Notes under the pieces: model-generated
The model's database searches: none
What the model was told of the DNA's origin: nothing
The model's input: the letters and a program-made list of their open reading frames with translations, nothing else
Source: Rathayibacter sp. SD072
GTDB lineage: Bacteria > Actinomycetota > Actinomycetes > Actinomycetales > Microbacteriaceae
NCBI RefSeq assembly: GCF_017355185.1
Contig: NZ_JADILJ010000034.1
Location: 1-40,938 of the forward strand
Reading direction: 5' to 3'
Length of the DNA stretch: 40,938 nucleotides
Made by a program: the position numbers and the translations under genes
In this document: piece after piece, positions 1-8,629 of the stretch
Numbering within the stretch: position 1 is the first letter of the stretch
Layout: every line of letters begins with the position of its first letter

Positions 1-129
1 GTGACGTCGGCGAGAGCCGCCGGCGCCCGGCCCCGAGCGATCGGTGGAGGGAAGGCCCGCACGGCGGGCTGGGGAGGCGCCCCGCCCCGGGTTCCGACGC
101 GATCGGTCCCGATCCCCGGGTCGGCTCGG

Positions 130-135
130 TATCCT
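130..135 (+). promoter_or_regulatory. -10 element of a leaderless promoter (DUF4191 gene)
   Basis: TATCCT ends 7 bases before the ATG at 143. Transcription would start at or next to the start codon, so the mRNA should be leaderless. No Shine-Dalgarno sequence is visible here, which agrees with that. Confidence 0.6.
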
Positions 136-142
136 TGACCCC

Positions 143-853
143 ATGGCACGCAGCACGGAACCGTCGACGAAGGCGGTCAAGGAACCCGGACGTCTCAAGC
201 AGATGTGGCAGGTGTTCCAGATGACCCGCCGCTACGACAGCAGTGCTGTGTGGATCATCCTCCTCGCCGCTCTGCTCCCCGTCCTGCTCGGCGTGCTCCT
301 CGGGATCCTCCTGGGCGACGGCAACGGATTCGTCATCGCCCTGTGGATCCTCGTGGGCCTCCTCGCCGGCATGGTCGCCGGTCTGGCGGTGCTCTCGCGC
401 CGCGCCGAGCGTGCGGCGTACGGACAGATCGCCGGTCAGCCGGGCGCCGTGGGCGCGGTGCTCCGCAGCGGACTCCGCGGCAGCTGGACCGGCACCGAGA
501 TGCCGGTGGCCGTGAACGGCAAGACGCAGGACGCGGTCTACCGCGCCATCGGACGCGGTGGTGTCGTGCTGATCGCCGAGGGACCGTCCGGGCGCACGAA
601 GCGGATGCTCGACGACGAGCGCCGCAAGGTCACCCGGATCCTGCCGAACGTCCCCGTCACGTTCGTGCACGTCGGGCCGGACGCCGATTCGGTGCCGCTG
701 CACCGCATCCCCCGGACCCTCGCCAAGACGAAGAAGACCCTCACCAAGGCCGAGGTCCTCGCCGTCAAGAACCGTCTCGCGTCGCTGAACACCTCGCTGC
801 CGATCCCCAAGGGAGTGGATCCGTTCAAGGTCCGCCCGCAGCGCTCGCGCTGA
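143..853 (+). CDS. DUF4191 family membrane protein
   Basis: The protein has 236 residues and unknown biochemical function. It belongs to an actinobacterial family (DUF4191) that usually lies just upstream of an RDD-domain gene and glnA, as here. After a basic N-terminus with a KQMWQVFQMTRRYD-type segment there are two membrane helices at about residues 33-55 and 60-80, then a soluble domain of about 150 residues rich in Arg and Lys. The open frame extends upstream to position 44, but I chose the ATG at 143 because a -10 element lies 7 bases before it and the added residues are Arg/Pro-rich with no family resemblance. In many actinobacteria lipA lies just upstream; it would be outside this window. 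Confidence 0.85.
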   Translation: MARSTEPSTKAVKEPGRLKQMWQVFQMTRRYDSSAVWIILLAALLPVLLGVLLGILLGDGNGFVIALWILVGLLAGMVAGLAVLSRRAERAAYGQIAGQPGAVGAVLRSGLRGSWTGTEMPVAVNGKTQDAVYRAIGRGGVVLIAEGPSGRTKRMLDDERRKVTRILPNVPVTFVHVGPDADSVPLHRIPRTLAKTKKTLTKAEVLAVKNRLASLNTSLPIPKGVDPFKVRPQRSR

Positions 854-862
854 TCACTCCCC

Positions 863-901
863 CACCGGGGCCGTTCGCCGTCGAGGCGCACGGCCCCGGT
901 G
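863..901. terminator. Bidirectional hairpin between convergent genes
   Basis: The 12-bp arm CACCGGGGCCGT (863-874) pairs perfectly with ACGGCCCCGGTG (890-901) around a 15-base loop. It lies between the DUF4191 gene and the convergent RDD gene, so it can serve both strands. No strong T-tract follows. Confidence 0.7.
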
Positions 902-965
902 TTCTCCCCGGCCTGAACCGGTTCCCGGACGCGTACGATCGGGCGGGCGGGGTGCGGCCGAGCGG

Positions 966-1382
966 TCAGTAGCGGACGAGCACCGTTCCGGCGACCTTGT
1001 CGTGGAAGCCGCGCTGGTCCGAGTCCCAGACGAGGGCCGGCACGAGCACCGCCAGCAGGACCGAGCGGACGAGGGGGCGCCACGCCCCGACCCAGCCGCC
1101 GCCCAGGCGCACCACGCGCATCCGCAGCAGACGGTGGCCGATGCTACCGCCGATGGTGGGGATGAACACCGCCTGCAGAACGACGAACAGGATCAGGCTG
1201 GCCCACCGGTCGTACTGGAAGAACGCCAGCGACAGGAGCGCGGCGATCGCGAAGTCGACCACGAGGGCCGCGATCCGGCGTCCGGGGCGGGCGATCGACA
1301 TCCGTCCCTCGCGCGGGAGTCCGAGGCGCTCCCCCGGCCAGCTGCTCGGCGCGACATCGGCGAAGGTCCTGCGTTCGGGCAT
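966..1382 (-). CDS. RDD family membrane protein
   Basis: This 138-residue RDD-domain membrane protein has unknown function. The RDD hallmarks are visible: an early RRIAALVVDF segment with the conserved Arg and Asp, a GGSIGHRLLRMRVV loop, and a C-terminal DQRGFHDKVAGTVLV block. There are three hydrophobic segments. In actinobacteria this gene normally sits between DUF4191 and glnA, and it is transcribed here toward DUF4191. Two further in-frame starts exist upstream (ATG at 1391, GTG at 1400). The ATG at 1391 overlaps the -10 element, so it would lie outside the transcript; I therefore use the ATG at 1382, 7 bases downstream of that element. Confidence 0.85.
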   Translation of the reverse strand: MPERRTFADVAPSSWPGERLGLPREGRMSIARPGRRIAALVVDFAIAALLSLAFFQYDRWASLILFVVLQAVFIPTIGGSIGHRLLRMRVVRLGGGWVGAWRPLVRSVLLAVLVPALVWDSDQRGFHDKVAGTVLVRY

Positions 1383-1389
1383 GCGCCCC

Positions 1390-1395
1390 ATGCTA
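1390..1395 (-). promoter_or_regulatory. -10 element, leaderless promoter (RDD gene)
   Basis: On the minus strand TAGCAT is followed by 7 bases and then ATG (1382). The element contains part of a decoy in-frame ATG (1391). Confidence 0.55.
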
Positions 1396-1452
1396 TCCAC
1401 GGTGTCTCGGAGGCGGCCGCGAGCCGATGACGGGCCGTCGAGTCAGGTTCAC

Positions 1453-1490
1453 GTAACACGCCCGAAACAGAGGGGACACGGCAGGGACAC
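1453..1490 (+). promoter_or_regulatory. GlnR-type operator upstream of glnA
   Basis: Four pentamers are spaced by exactly six bases: GTAAC (1453-1457), GAAAC (1464-1468), GACAC (1475-1479) and GACAC (1486-1490). The actinobacterial GlnR operator is known as gTnAC-n6-GaAAC-n6-GtnAC-n6-GAAAc. The first two pentamers match fully and the last two partly, with perfect 11-base periodicity. It lies 66-103 bases before the glnA start, where nitrogen control of glnA would be expected. GlnR itself is not encoded in this window. Confidence 0.75.
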
Positions 1491-1555
1491 ACCCTGTCAC
1501 TAGCCTGGGACGGCTGCGCTCCGCAGTCACCCGTTACGCCATTGGAGACCTTTGC

Positions 1556-2980
1556 ATGTTTAAAGATTCTTCCGAGGTGCTCAAGTTCATCAAGGACACG
1601 GACGTCAAGTTCCTCGACATCCGGTTCACCGATCTCCCCGGTGTCCAGCAGCACTTCAACATCCCCGCCTCGACTGTCGACGAGGAGTTCTTCTCCGTCG
1701 GCCAGCTCTTCGACGGGTCCTCGATCCGCGGATTCGCGAACATCCACGAATCGGACATGCAGCTGATCCCCGACGTGACCACCGCCTACGTGGACCCGTT
1801 CCGCGTCGAGCGCACGCTGATCCTGGTCTTCGACATCTACAACCCGCGCAACGGGGAGATCTACTCGAAGGACCCGCGCCAGGTCGCCAAGAAGGCCGAG
1901 AAGTACCTCGCCTCCACCGGCATCGCCGACACCGCGTTCTTCGCCCCCGAGGCGGAGTTCTACATCTTCGACGACGTCCGCTACGAGATCACGCAGAACT
2001 CGGCCTTCCACTCGGTGGACTCGGTCGAGGGCGCCTGGAACTCGGGACGCGTCGAGGAGGGCGGCAACCTCGGCAACAAGACGCCCTACAAGGGCGGCTA
2101 CTTCCCCGTGAGCCCCGTCGACAAGCAGGCCGACCTGCGCGACGACATCTGCCTCAAGCTGATCGACGCCGGTCTCATCCTCGAGCGCTCGCACCACGAG
2201 GTGGGCACGGGCGGCCAGGCCGAGATCAACTACCGCTTCGACACCATGGTGCACGCGGCGGACGACATCCTGAAGTTCAAGTACATCGTGAAGAACACGG
2301 CCGAGCAGTGGGGCAAGACCGCCACGTTCATGCCGAAGCCGCTCTTCGGCGACAACGGGTCGGGCATGCACACCCACCAGTCGCTGTGGAACGACGGCAC
2401 GCCGCTCTTCTACGACGAGAACGGCTACGGCGGACTCTCGGACCTCGCCCGCTGGTACATCGGAGGCCTGCTCAAGCACGCTCCGGCCGTGCTCGCGTTC
2501 ACGAACCCGACCGTCAACTCGTACCACCGCCTGATCCCGGGCTTCGAGGCTCCGGTCAACCTGGTCTACTCGGCCGGCAACCGCTCCGCGTCGATCCGCA
2601 TCCCGATCACGGGCACCAACCCCAAGGCCAAGCGCATCGAGTTCCGTGCGCCCGACGCCTCGGGCAACCCGTACCTCGCGTTCGCCGCGCAGCTCATGGC
2701 GGGCCTCGACGGCATCAAGAACCGCGTCGAGCCGCACGAGCCGGTCGACAAGGACCTCTACGAGCTGCCCCCCGAGGAGGCGAAGCTCATCCCGCAGGTC
2801 CCCGCGACCCTCGGCGAGGCGCTCGACGCCCTCGAGGCCGACCACGACTTCCTCCTCCAGGGCGGCGTGTTCACGCAGGAGCTCATCGACACCTGGATCG
2901 AGTACAAGCGCGAGAAGGAGATCAAGCCGCTCGCGCAGCGCCCGCACCCCTTCGAGTTCGAGCTCTACTACGGCGTCTGA
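1556..2980 (+). CDS. glnA: Type I glutamine synthetase (adenylylatable)
   Basis: The enzyme makes glutamine from glutamate, ammonia and ATP in the cytoplasm and is the main entry point for ammonia. Its 474 residues are typical of dodecameric GS-I beta enzymes. Visible signatures include [10 protein letters not shown] near residue 55, PEAEFYIF near 128, the [17 protein letters not shown]-site block near 260, and the NRSASIRIP block near 341. Tyr402 in [10 protein letters not shown] corresponds to the tyrosine that GlnE adenylylates. The ATG at 1556 follows GGAG (1544-1547) at 8 bases. A GlnR-type operator lies upstream, and the gene converges on glnA2-glnE across a strong terminator, the usual actinobacterial layout. 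Confidence 0.97.
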   Translation: MFKDSSEVLKFIKDTDVKFLDIRFTDLPGVQQHFNIPASTVDEEFFSVGQLFDGSSIRGFANIHESDMQLIPDVTTAYVDPFRVERTLILVFDIYNPRNGEIYSKDPRQVAKKAEKYLASTGIADTAFFAPEAEFYIFDDVRYEITQNSAFHSVDSVEGAWNSGRVEEGGNLGNKTPYKGGYFPVSPVDKQADLRDDICLKLIDAGLILERSHHEVGTGGQAEINYRFDTMVHAADDILKFKYIVKNTAEQWGKTATFMPKPLFGDNGSGMHTHQSLWNDGTPLFYDENGYGGLSDLARWYIGGLLKHAPAVLAFTNPTVNSYHRLIPGFEAPVNLVYSAGNRSASIRIPITGTNPKAKRIEFRAPDASGNPYLAFAAQLMAGLDGIKNRVEPHEPVDKDLYELPPEEAKLIPQVPATLGEALDALEADHDFLLQGGVFTQELIDTWIEYKREKEIKPLAQRPHPFEFELYYGV

Positions 2981-3025
2981 TCCGTCGAGGCCCGGTCCGA
3001 TCAGGACCGGTCCGACCGGATCGCA

Positions 3026-3057
3026 GAGGGCCGCTCTCCTTCGGGAGGGCGGCCCTC
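3026..3057. terminator. Bidirectional terminator hairpin between glnA and glnE
   Basis: A 14-bp stem (3026-3039 with 3044-3057, one T-G pair) is closed by a TTCG tetraloop. It lies 46 bases after the glnA stop and 42 bases from the convergent glnE stop, so it can end both transcripts. Confidence 0.85.
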
Positions 3058-3098
3058 CGTCGTTGCACGAGGGCGCGCTCGGCCGCGGCGGTCGCCGG

Positions 3099-6000
3099 TC
3101 AGCGCGTCGTCGGCTCGCCGTCGGCGGGCCCGTAGAAGCAGCGCTCGAAGACCGCGCGTGCGCGGCGCGTGACGCCGAGGTAGTCGTCCTCGAGCTGCGT
3201 GGCCGATCCGGCCGGGTACTCGAGCAGTCGGGCGACGCCCTCGAGCTGCATCCGATCCGTCGGCAGGACGTCGCTCGTGCGGTTCGACCACAGCGTCATG
3301 GCGGAGCGGACCCGGGACGACAGGAGCCACGCCGCGCGCAGACGCTCGGCGTCGGTGGGCGTCAGCAGCTCGGCCTGCTCCGCGACCTGCAGGGCGGTGA
3401 GCGTCGAGGTGGTCCGCAGCTCCGGGATCGTGTGCGCGTGCTCGAGCTGCAGGAGCTGCACGAGCCACTCGACGTCGCTGAGCGAGCCGCGGCCGAGCTT
3501 GAGGTGGCGTCTCGGGTCCGCGCCCTGGGGCAGACGCTCGTTCTCGACGCGGGCCTTGATCCGCTTCACCTCTCGGATGTCGCGGTCGGAGATCTCGGCG
3601 GGGTAGCGCACGCCGTCGGCGAGAGCGGCGAAGTCGGCGATCAGGGGCGCATCACCGGCCACTCCGCGGGCGCGGAGCAGCGCCTGCGCCTCCCAGGTCA
3701 GGGACCAGCGGGCGTAGTAGGCGCGGTAGGAGTCGAGGGAGCGCACGAGGGGCCCGTTCTTGCCCTCGGGGCGCAGATCGGCGTCGAGGTCGAGCGGCAG
3801 CCGGGAGTCCTCGGTCAGGCGTACGAGCTCGGCGACCAGGTGCTGCGCGTAGAGCTGGGCGTCCCGCGGCTCGCCCGAGCCCGGGCGCTGGACGTAGACG
3901 ACATCGGCGTCCGAGCCGAAGCCGAGTTCCGCTCCCCCGTAGCGACCCATGCCGATCACGGCGAACTGGAGGTCGGAGCCCGGTCGATGGGCGCTCGAGC
4001 GCCGCACGGCCGCGAGGACTCCGCTCAGCAGAGCCGAGATGATGTCGGTCAGGCTGCGGGCGATCTCCTCGATCGTGCTCAGACCCAGCACTCCCCCGAT
4101 CGCGGTGCGCAGCACTTCGCGCCGGCGCATCGCGCGCAGCACGGCGGCGACCGCCTCGGGGGTGTCGTGTCGGGCCAGGACGGCGCGCACCTCCTCGTTC
4201 AGCTGCGCGGCCGTCCGGGGACGGAGATCGTCGTCGTCCTCGAGCCAGGCGGCCGACTCCGGGATCCGGTCGAGCAGCTCCCCGACGTAGCGGGAGCCGG
4301 ACAGCACCGTCGTGAGCCGCTTCGCCGCGCCGGAGGAGTCGCGCAGCATGCGCAGGAACCACGGCGTGCCGCCGAGGGTGTCGCTGAGCCGGCGGAACGC
4401 GAGGAGTCCGTAGTCGGGGTCGGCGCCGTCGGCGAACCACTGGAGCATCACCGGCACGAGGTGCCGCTGGATGCTCGCGCGCCGCGACACTCCCGAGGTC
4501 ATGGCGGCGATGTGCCCGAGGGCGCCCCGGGCGTCGGTGAAGCCGATGGCCGCGAGGCGCGCCTCGGCCTGACCGGTCGAGAGCTCCGCTCCTCCGTCGG
4601 GCAGCGAGGCGACCGCCGACAGCAGCGGACGGTAGAAGAGGCGTTCGTGCAGGCCGCGCACGCGGTGCTTGATCCCGTTCCACACGACGAGCAGCTCCTC
4701 GGCCGAGCGGGCGAGCCCGGTCGATCGCGCGAGGGTCCGCAGCTCGTGCTCGTCGCGGGGCATGAGGTGGGTGCGGCGGAGCCGGCGCAGCTGGAGCCGG
4801 TGCTCGAGCAGGCGCAGTGCTCGGTAGTCCTTCGAGAACTCGTCCGCCGCCGATCGCCCGATGTAGCCCCGGTCGGCGAGCGCGCCCAGGGCGAGCAGCG
4901 TGCCCGGCATGTGGATCTCGTCGTCCGTCTGGCCGTGCACGAGCTGGAGGAGCTGCACCGTGAACTCGATGTCGCGCAGCCCGCCCGGGCCGAGCTTGAT
5001 CTGGTAGTGCACGTCGTTCTGCGGGATGTGCTCGGTGACCCGCTCGCGCATCCGCTGCACGGATTCGACGAAGTTCTCGCGCGAGGCGCTCGACCAGACC
5101 TTCGGAGCGACGGCGTCGACGTACGCCTGCCCGAGCCTCGCATCGCCGGCGAGCGGCCTCGCCTTCAGCAGCGCCTGGAACTCCCAGCTCTTGGCCCACC
5201 GGTCGTAATAGGTGACGTGCGACTCGAGCGTCCGGACGAGGGCGCCCTGCTTGCCCTCCGGACGCAGGTTCGGGTCCACCTCCCACAGCTCCGGCTCGAG
5301 CGCCAGGGCGGACGTGCCGCGCATCAGCAGGACCGCGAGGCGCGTCGCGACGTCGATCGCCCGGGCGTTCGAGAGCTCGCGCTCAGGATCCCCCTCGGCG
5401 ACGAAGATCACATCGACGTCGCTCACGTAGTTGAGCTCGGAGGCGCCCGCCTTGCCCATGCCGATGACGGCGAGTCTCGTCGCCGCGACCTCGTCCCGCG
5501 TGAACCGCCCCGGGCCGACGCCGGCGACCAGATCGGCCCGCGCGACGGCCAGGGACGCCTCGAGCGCGGCACCCGCGAGGTCGGCCAGCGTGCGGGTCAC
5601 CCGGTCGATCGCGGTGACGGGGTCGGCCTGCGTGAGGTCGTGCACGACGATGCGGGTGAGCAGCCGGCGGTAGCGCACGCGCAGCGCCGTCCATCCCGCT
5701 TCCTCCCCGAGTGCGGCGAAGCCGTCGACGGCTCCGACGGAGTCGAGCATGTCGTCGCGCAACTCGGCGCGTCCGGGCAGCGAGACCACCGGATCGAGGA
5801 GGCTCGCGAGCTCGTCCGGACGCCGCTGCAGGAAGTCCGCGATGCCGGAGGACGCTCCCGTGACCTTCAGGAGCCGCGTGAGCGCGTCGTCGTCCGCCAG
5901 GACGGCGTCCATCCGATCGCGGTGACTGCGCAGCAGATCGATGAGCGCCAGCAGCGCTGCATCCGGATCGGCGACCGAGGCGAAGGCCGGCACGACCGAT

Positions 6001-6110
6001 CCCAGCGAACGGTCCGCGAGCTGCTCCGCCTCGGCGATGCGCGCCCCGGTCTCGCCGAGTTCGGCGAAACCGAGGCGCGCGATGTCACTGAGAGTGCGTT
6101 CGCGGGCCAT
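3099..6110 (-). CDS. glnE: Bifunctional glutamine synthetase adenylyltransferase/deadenylase
   Basis: GlnE attaches AMP to and removes it from the regulatory tyrosine of GlnA according to nitrogen status. At 1003 residues it has the family's double architecture. An N-terminal nucleotidyltransferase domain carries GKAGASELNYVSDVDVIFV around residues 217-237, and a C-terminal one carries GMGRYGGAELGFGSDADVVY around 715-735; the paired acidic residues (DVD and DAD) are the metal-binding sites. The start lies 12 bases after the glnA2 stop, so the two genes form an operon. I see no Shine-Dalgarno sequence before the ATG, which suggests translational coupling. Its presumed substrate tyrosine is Tyr402 of GlnA. 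Confidence 0.96.
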   Translation of the reverse strand: MARERTLSDIARLGFAELGETGARIAEAEQLADRSLGSVVPAFASVADPDAALLALIDLLRSHRDRMDAVLADDDALTRLLKVTGASSGIADFLQRRPDELASLLDPVVSLPGRAELRDDMLDSVGAVDGFAALGEEAGWTALRVRYRRLLTRIVVHDLTQADPVTAIDRVTRTLADLAGAALEASLAVARADLVAGVGPGRFTRDEVAATRLAVIGMGKAGASELNYVSDVDVIFVAEGDPERELSNARAIDVATRLAVLLMRGTSALALEPELWEVDPNLRPEGKQGALVRTLESHVTYYDRWAKSWEFQALLKARPLAGDARLGQAYVDAVAPKVWSSASRENFVESVQRMRERVTEHIPQNDVHYQIKLGPGGLRDIEFTVQLLQLVHGQTDDEIHMPGTLLALGALADRGYIGRSAADEFSKDYRALRLLEHRLQLRRLRRTHLMPRDEHELRTLARSTGLARSAEELLVVWNGIKHRVRGLHERLFYRPLLSAVASLPDGGAELSTGQAEARLAAIGFTDARGALGHIAAMTSGVSRRASIQRHLVPVMLQWFADGADPDYGLLAFRRLSDTLGGTPWFLRMLRDSSGAAKRLTTVLSGSRYVGELLDRIPESAAWLEDDDDLRPRTAAQLNEEVRAVLARHDTPEAVAAVLRAMRRREVLRTAIGGVLGLSTIEEIARSLTDIISALLSGVLAAVRRSSAHRPGSDLQFAVIGMGRYGGAELGFGSDADVVYVQRPGSGEPRDAQLYAQHLVAELVRLTEDSRLPLDLDADLRPEGKNGPLVRSLDSYRAYYARWSLTWEAQALLRARGVAGDAPLIADFAALADGVRYPAEISDRDIREVKRIKARVENERLPQGADPRRHLKLGRGSLSDVEWLVQLLQLEHAHTIPELRTTSTLTALQVAEQAELLTPTDAERLRAAWLLSSRVRSAMTLWSNRTSDVLPTDRMQLEGVARLLEYPAGSATQLEDDYLGVTRRARAVFERCFYGPADGEPTTR

Positions 6111-6122
6111 GGGGCGAGAGGA

Positions 6123-7460
6123 TCAGAGCATCTCGAGGTTGCTGCGCAGCTCGTACGGAGTGACCTGGGCGCGGTACTCGGCCCAGTCCTTCCGCTTGTT
6201 CAGCAGCACGAAGTTGAAGACCTGCTCCCCGAGCGTCTCGGCGACCAGCTCCGACTCCTCCATCAGCGAGATCGCGCGGTCCAGGCTCGCGGGCAACGGG
6301 CTGTAGCCCAGCGCGCGGCGCTCGGCGTCGGTCAGCGACCACACGTTGTCCTCGGCCTCGGCCGGGAGCTCGTAGCCCTCCTCGATGCCCTTGAGCCCTG
6401 CGGCCAGGAGCAGCGAGTACGCGAGGTACGGGTTCGCCGCCGAATCGAGCGCGCGGTACTCGATGCGCGAGGACTGGCCCTTGTTGGGCTTGTACAGCGG
6501 CACCCGCACGAGTGCGGAGCGGTTGTTGTGGCCCCACGAGACGTAGCTCGGCGCCTCGTCGCCGCCCCAGAGCCGCTTGTAGGAGTTCACGAACTGGTTC
6601 GTGACGGCGGTGATCTCGGGCGCGTGCTTCAGCAGGCCGGCGATGAACTGGCGGCCGAGCTTGGAGAGCTGGTACTGCGCGCCCTGCTCGTAGAAGACGT
6701 TGACGTCGCCTTCGAACAGCGAGAGGTGCGTGTGCATGCCGGATCCGGGGTGGCCCGAGAGCGGCTTGGGCATGAAGGTCGCGTAGACGCCCTGCTCGAT
6801 CGCCACCTCCTTGATGACCGTGCGGAACGTCATGATGTTGTCGGCCGTGGTCAGCGCGTCCGCGTAGCGGAGGTCGATCTCGTTCTGACCGGGCCCGGCC
6901 TCGTGGTGGCTGAACTCGACCGAGATGCCGAGATCCTCGAGCATGCGGACGGAACGGCGGCGGAAGTCGTGCGCCGTGCCTCCCGGGACGTTGTCGAAGT
7001 ACCCGGCGGAGTCGACGGGCTCGGGCCCCTCGGCGCCGAACGTCGACGACTTCAGCAGGTAGAACTCGATCTCGGGGTGCGTGTAGAACGTGAACCCGCG
7101 CTCGGCGGCCTTGGCGAGCGTCCGCTTGAGGACGTTGCGCGGGTCGGCGACGGCCGGCTGACCGTCGGGCGTCGTGATGTCGCAGAACATCCGGGCCGTG
7201 GGGTCGATCTCACCGCGCCACGGGAGGATCTGGAACGTCGACGGATCCGGATGCGCGAGCACGTCCGCCTCGAAGGAGCGGGTGAGGCCCTCGATCGCCG
7301 AGCCGTCGAAGCCCAGGCCCTCGGCGAACGCCCCTTCGACCTCCGCCGGCGCGATCGCGACCGACTTCAGCGTGCCGACGACGTCGGTGAACCAGAGGCG
7401 AACGAATTTGATCCCTCGCTCTTCAATGGTGCGAAGAACGAAGTCCCTTTGCTTGTCCAT
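6123..7460 (-). CDS. glnA2: GlnA2-type glutamine synthetase-like protein, no adenylylation Tyr
   Basis: This is a second GS-I family protein of 445 residues. It keeps the GLGFDGSAIEGL block, the MPKPLSGHPGSGMH ATP-site block and the NRSALVRVP block. The position matching the adenylylation tyrosine of GlnA is Trp374 (in NVWSLTDAERR), so GlnE should not control it. Proteins of this type in other actinobacteria are annotated as glutamine synthetases or gamma-glutamyl-polyamine ligases, and the sequence alone does not separate these. The ATG at 7460 has a GGAAGG Shine-Dalgarno sequence, and a -10 element lies about 25 bases upstream. It is the first gene of the glnA2-glnE operon. Confidence 0.93.
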   Translation of the reverse strand: MDKQRDFVLRTIEERGIKFVRLWFTDVVGTLKSVAIAPAEVEGAFAEGLGFDGSAIEGLTRSFEADVLAHPDPSTFQILPWRGEIDPTARMFCDITTPDGQPAVADPRNVLKRTLAKAAERGFTFYTHPEIEFYLLKSSTFGAEGPEPVDSAGYFDNVPGGTAHDFRRRSVRMLEDLGISVEFSHHEAGPGQNEIDLRYADALTTADNIMTFRTVIKEVAIEQGVYATFMPKPLSGHPGSGMHTHLSLFEGDVNVFYEQGAQYQLSKLGRQFIAGLLKHAPEITAVTNQFVNSYKRLWGGDEAPSYVSWGHNNRSALVRVPLYKPNKGQSSRIEYRALDSAANPYLAYSLLLAAGLKGIEEGYELPAEAEDNVWSLTDAERRALGYSPLPASLDRAISLMEESELVAETLGEQVFNFVLLNKRKDWAEYRAQVTPYELRSNLEML

Positions 7461-7484
7461 CGAGGCCCTTCCTGCTCGTCCCTA

Positions 7485-7490
7485 AGGCTA
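7485..7490 (-). promoter_or_regulatory. -10 element for glnA2-glnE
   Basis: TAGCCT on the minus strand should start transcription near 7478, giving a leader of about 18 bases that contains the GGAAGG ribosome binding site of glnA2. Confidence 0.5.
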
Positions 7491-7546
7491 GCGGCTCCGC
7501 CGACCGCCGACGGCGGCCCGCCCGGTGCCGCCCGGACCGCCGCCCG

Positions 7547-7552
7547 TAGACT
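7547..7552 (+). promoter_or_regulatory. -10 element of a leaderless promoter (panB)
   Basis: TAGACT is followed by 6 bases and then the panB ATG. No ribosome binding site is present, so the panB message is predicted to be leaderless. Confidence 0.65.
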
Positions 7553-7558
7553 GGGTCC

Positions 7559-8371
7559 ATGTCAGCGCAGCCCGTGAAACGCGTTCGAACCCGCCACTTC
7601 CAGACCGCGAAGGACTCGGGTGTGCGCATCACGGGTCTGACGAGCTACGACCAGCTCACCGCGCGGATCTTCGACGAGGCGGGGATCGACTTCCTCCTCG
7701 TGGGAGACTCCGCCGGCAACAACGTGCTGGGCTACGACACGACGCTCCCCGTCACCGTCGACGAGCTCATCCCCTTCGCCAGGGCGGTCGCCGGAGCCGT
7801 CGAGCGGGCCTTCGTGGTCGCGGACATGCCCTTCGGCTCCTACGAGTCCGGTCCGGACGACGCGCTGCACACCGCCTTCCGCTTCATGAAGGAGACGCAC
7901 GCGCACGCCGTGAAGCTCGAGGGCGGGGTGCGCTCCGCGGAGCAGATCCGCCGGATCGTCGACGCGGGCATACCGGTCATGGCGCACATCGGCTTCACTC
8001 CTCAGAGCGAGCACGGCCTCGGCGGCCACATCGTCCAGGGCCGCGGCGAAGGTCTCGAGCAGCTCCTCGCGGACGCCCGCGCCGTCCAGGAGGCGGGCGC
8101 CTTCGCGGTCGTGCTCGAGATGGTGCCCAGCGAAGCCGCGCGCCGGGTCACCGAGGAGCTGCGCATCCCGACGATCGGCGTCGGAGCCGGCCCCCACGTG
8201 GACGGCCAGCTGCTCGTGTGGACCGACTTCGCCGGCTTCACCACCGGTCGCGTCCCCCGCTTCGTCAAGCAGTACGCGGACCTGCGCGGGGTGCTGACCG
8301 GGGCCGTCACGGCGTACCGCGAGGACGTGGAGTCGGGCGAGTACCCGGCCCCCGAGCACAGCTACGAGTAG
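7559..8371 (+). CDS. panB: 3-methyl-2-oxobutanoate hydroxymethyltransferase
   Basis: PanB transfers a hydroxymethyl group from methylene-tetrahydrofolate to ketoisovalerate, the first committed step of pantothenate and coenzyme A synthesis. The 270-residue length is normal. Family blocks are visible: [12 protein letters not shown] near residue 25, [15 protein letters not shown] with the metal-binding Asp near 50, DMPFGSYE near 93, VKLEGG near 119, MAHIGFTPQ near 141 and the late [16 protein letters not shown]. The ATG lies 6 bases after a -10 element. No panC or panD is nearby. It converges on the SPOR-like gene with a gap of only 7 bases. Confidence 0.95.
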   Translation: MSAQPVKRVRTRHFQTAKDSGVRITGLTSYDQLTARIFDEAGIDFLLVGDSAGNNVLGYDTTLPVTVDELIPFARAVAGAVERAFVVADMPFGSYESGPDDALHTAFRFMKETHAHAVKLEGGVRSAEQIRRIVDAGIPVMAHIGFTPQSEHGLGGHIVQGRGEGLEQLLADARAVQEAGAFAVVLEMVPSEAARRVTEELRIPTIGVGAGPHVDGQLLVWTDFAGFTTGRVPRFVKQYADLRGVLTGAVTAYREDVESGEYPAPEHSYE

Positions 8372-8378
8372 AAGGCCG

Positions 8379-8567
8379 TCAGCGGTCCTCGGCCGCTTCC
8401 TCCTCGGCCCACCTGCGGCTGTTCTCCCGGAGCCGCTCGGGCGCCGCCGCCGCCGCCTCGCGCGAGGCGAAGGGGCCGACGCGGTCCACGGACGGGGACT
8501 GGAACCCCTGCTCCACCGCACCGGTCTTGGAGTTGTACCACCAGGAGGTCTCGTCGCCGTCAGCCAT
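8379..8567 (-). CDS. Small SPOR-like domain protein
   Basis: This 62-residue soluble protein carries a short WWYNSKTGAVEQG and VDRVGPFASREAA pattern. It resembles small actinobacterial proteins annotated as SPOR domain-containing, which are conserved next to panB or map in Microbacteriaceae; I recall this and could not search for it. Its function is unknown, and without a membrane anchor it is not an obvious peptidoglycan-binding SPOR protein. The frame is open to 8591, but a -10 element ends 7 bases before the ATG at 8567, which decides the start. The C-terminus is rich in Glu and Arg. Confidence 0.75.
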   Translation of the reverse strand: MADGDETSWWYNSKTGAVEQGFQSPSVDRVGPFASREAAAAAPERLRENSRRWAEEEAAEDR

Positions 8568-8574
8568 GGGGCCG

Positions 8575-8580
8575 ATCCTA
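8575..8580 (-). promoter_or_regulatory. -10 element, leaderless promoter (SPOR-like gene)
   Basis: TAGGAT on the minus strand, then 7 bases, then the ATG at 8567. Confidence 0.55.
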
Positions 8581-8616
8581 CGCTCGGGCACCGGGGAGCT
8601 GCTCCTCGCGCTTCGC

Positions 8617-8622
8617 TAGCAT
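8617..8622 (+). promoter_or_regulatory. -10 element, leaderless promoter (ppgK)
   Basis: TAGCAT is followed by 7 bases and the ATG at 8630. The element overlaps an earlier in-frame ATG (8621), which would not be in the transcript. Confidence 0.6.
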
Positions 8623-8629
8623 GACCGGT

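Noticed and set aside
1-142. A small hairpin (GCCCGC 55-60 with GCGGGC 64-69) and an open frame from 44
   Set aside because: The stem is only 6 bp; the frame lacks family resemblance and is replaced by the leaderless start at 143. It might be the terminator of an upstream gene outside the window.
3001-3468. A possible additional gene antisense to the 3' end of glnE (155 codons)
   Set aside because: It is a low-complexity Arg/Ala-rich shadow of the glnE frame and runs through the terminator hairpin.
2646-7577. A 1643-codon open frame antisense to glnE and glnA2, and similar giant frames at 14351-18109, 25699-29610 and 29569-32700
   Set aside because: They lie opposite or out of frame with well-recognised genes, have Arg/Ala/Gly/Asp-rich composition without domains, and arise from GC-rich third codon positions.
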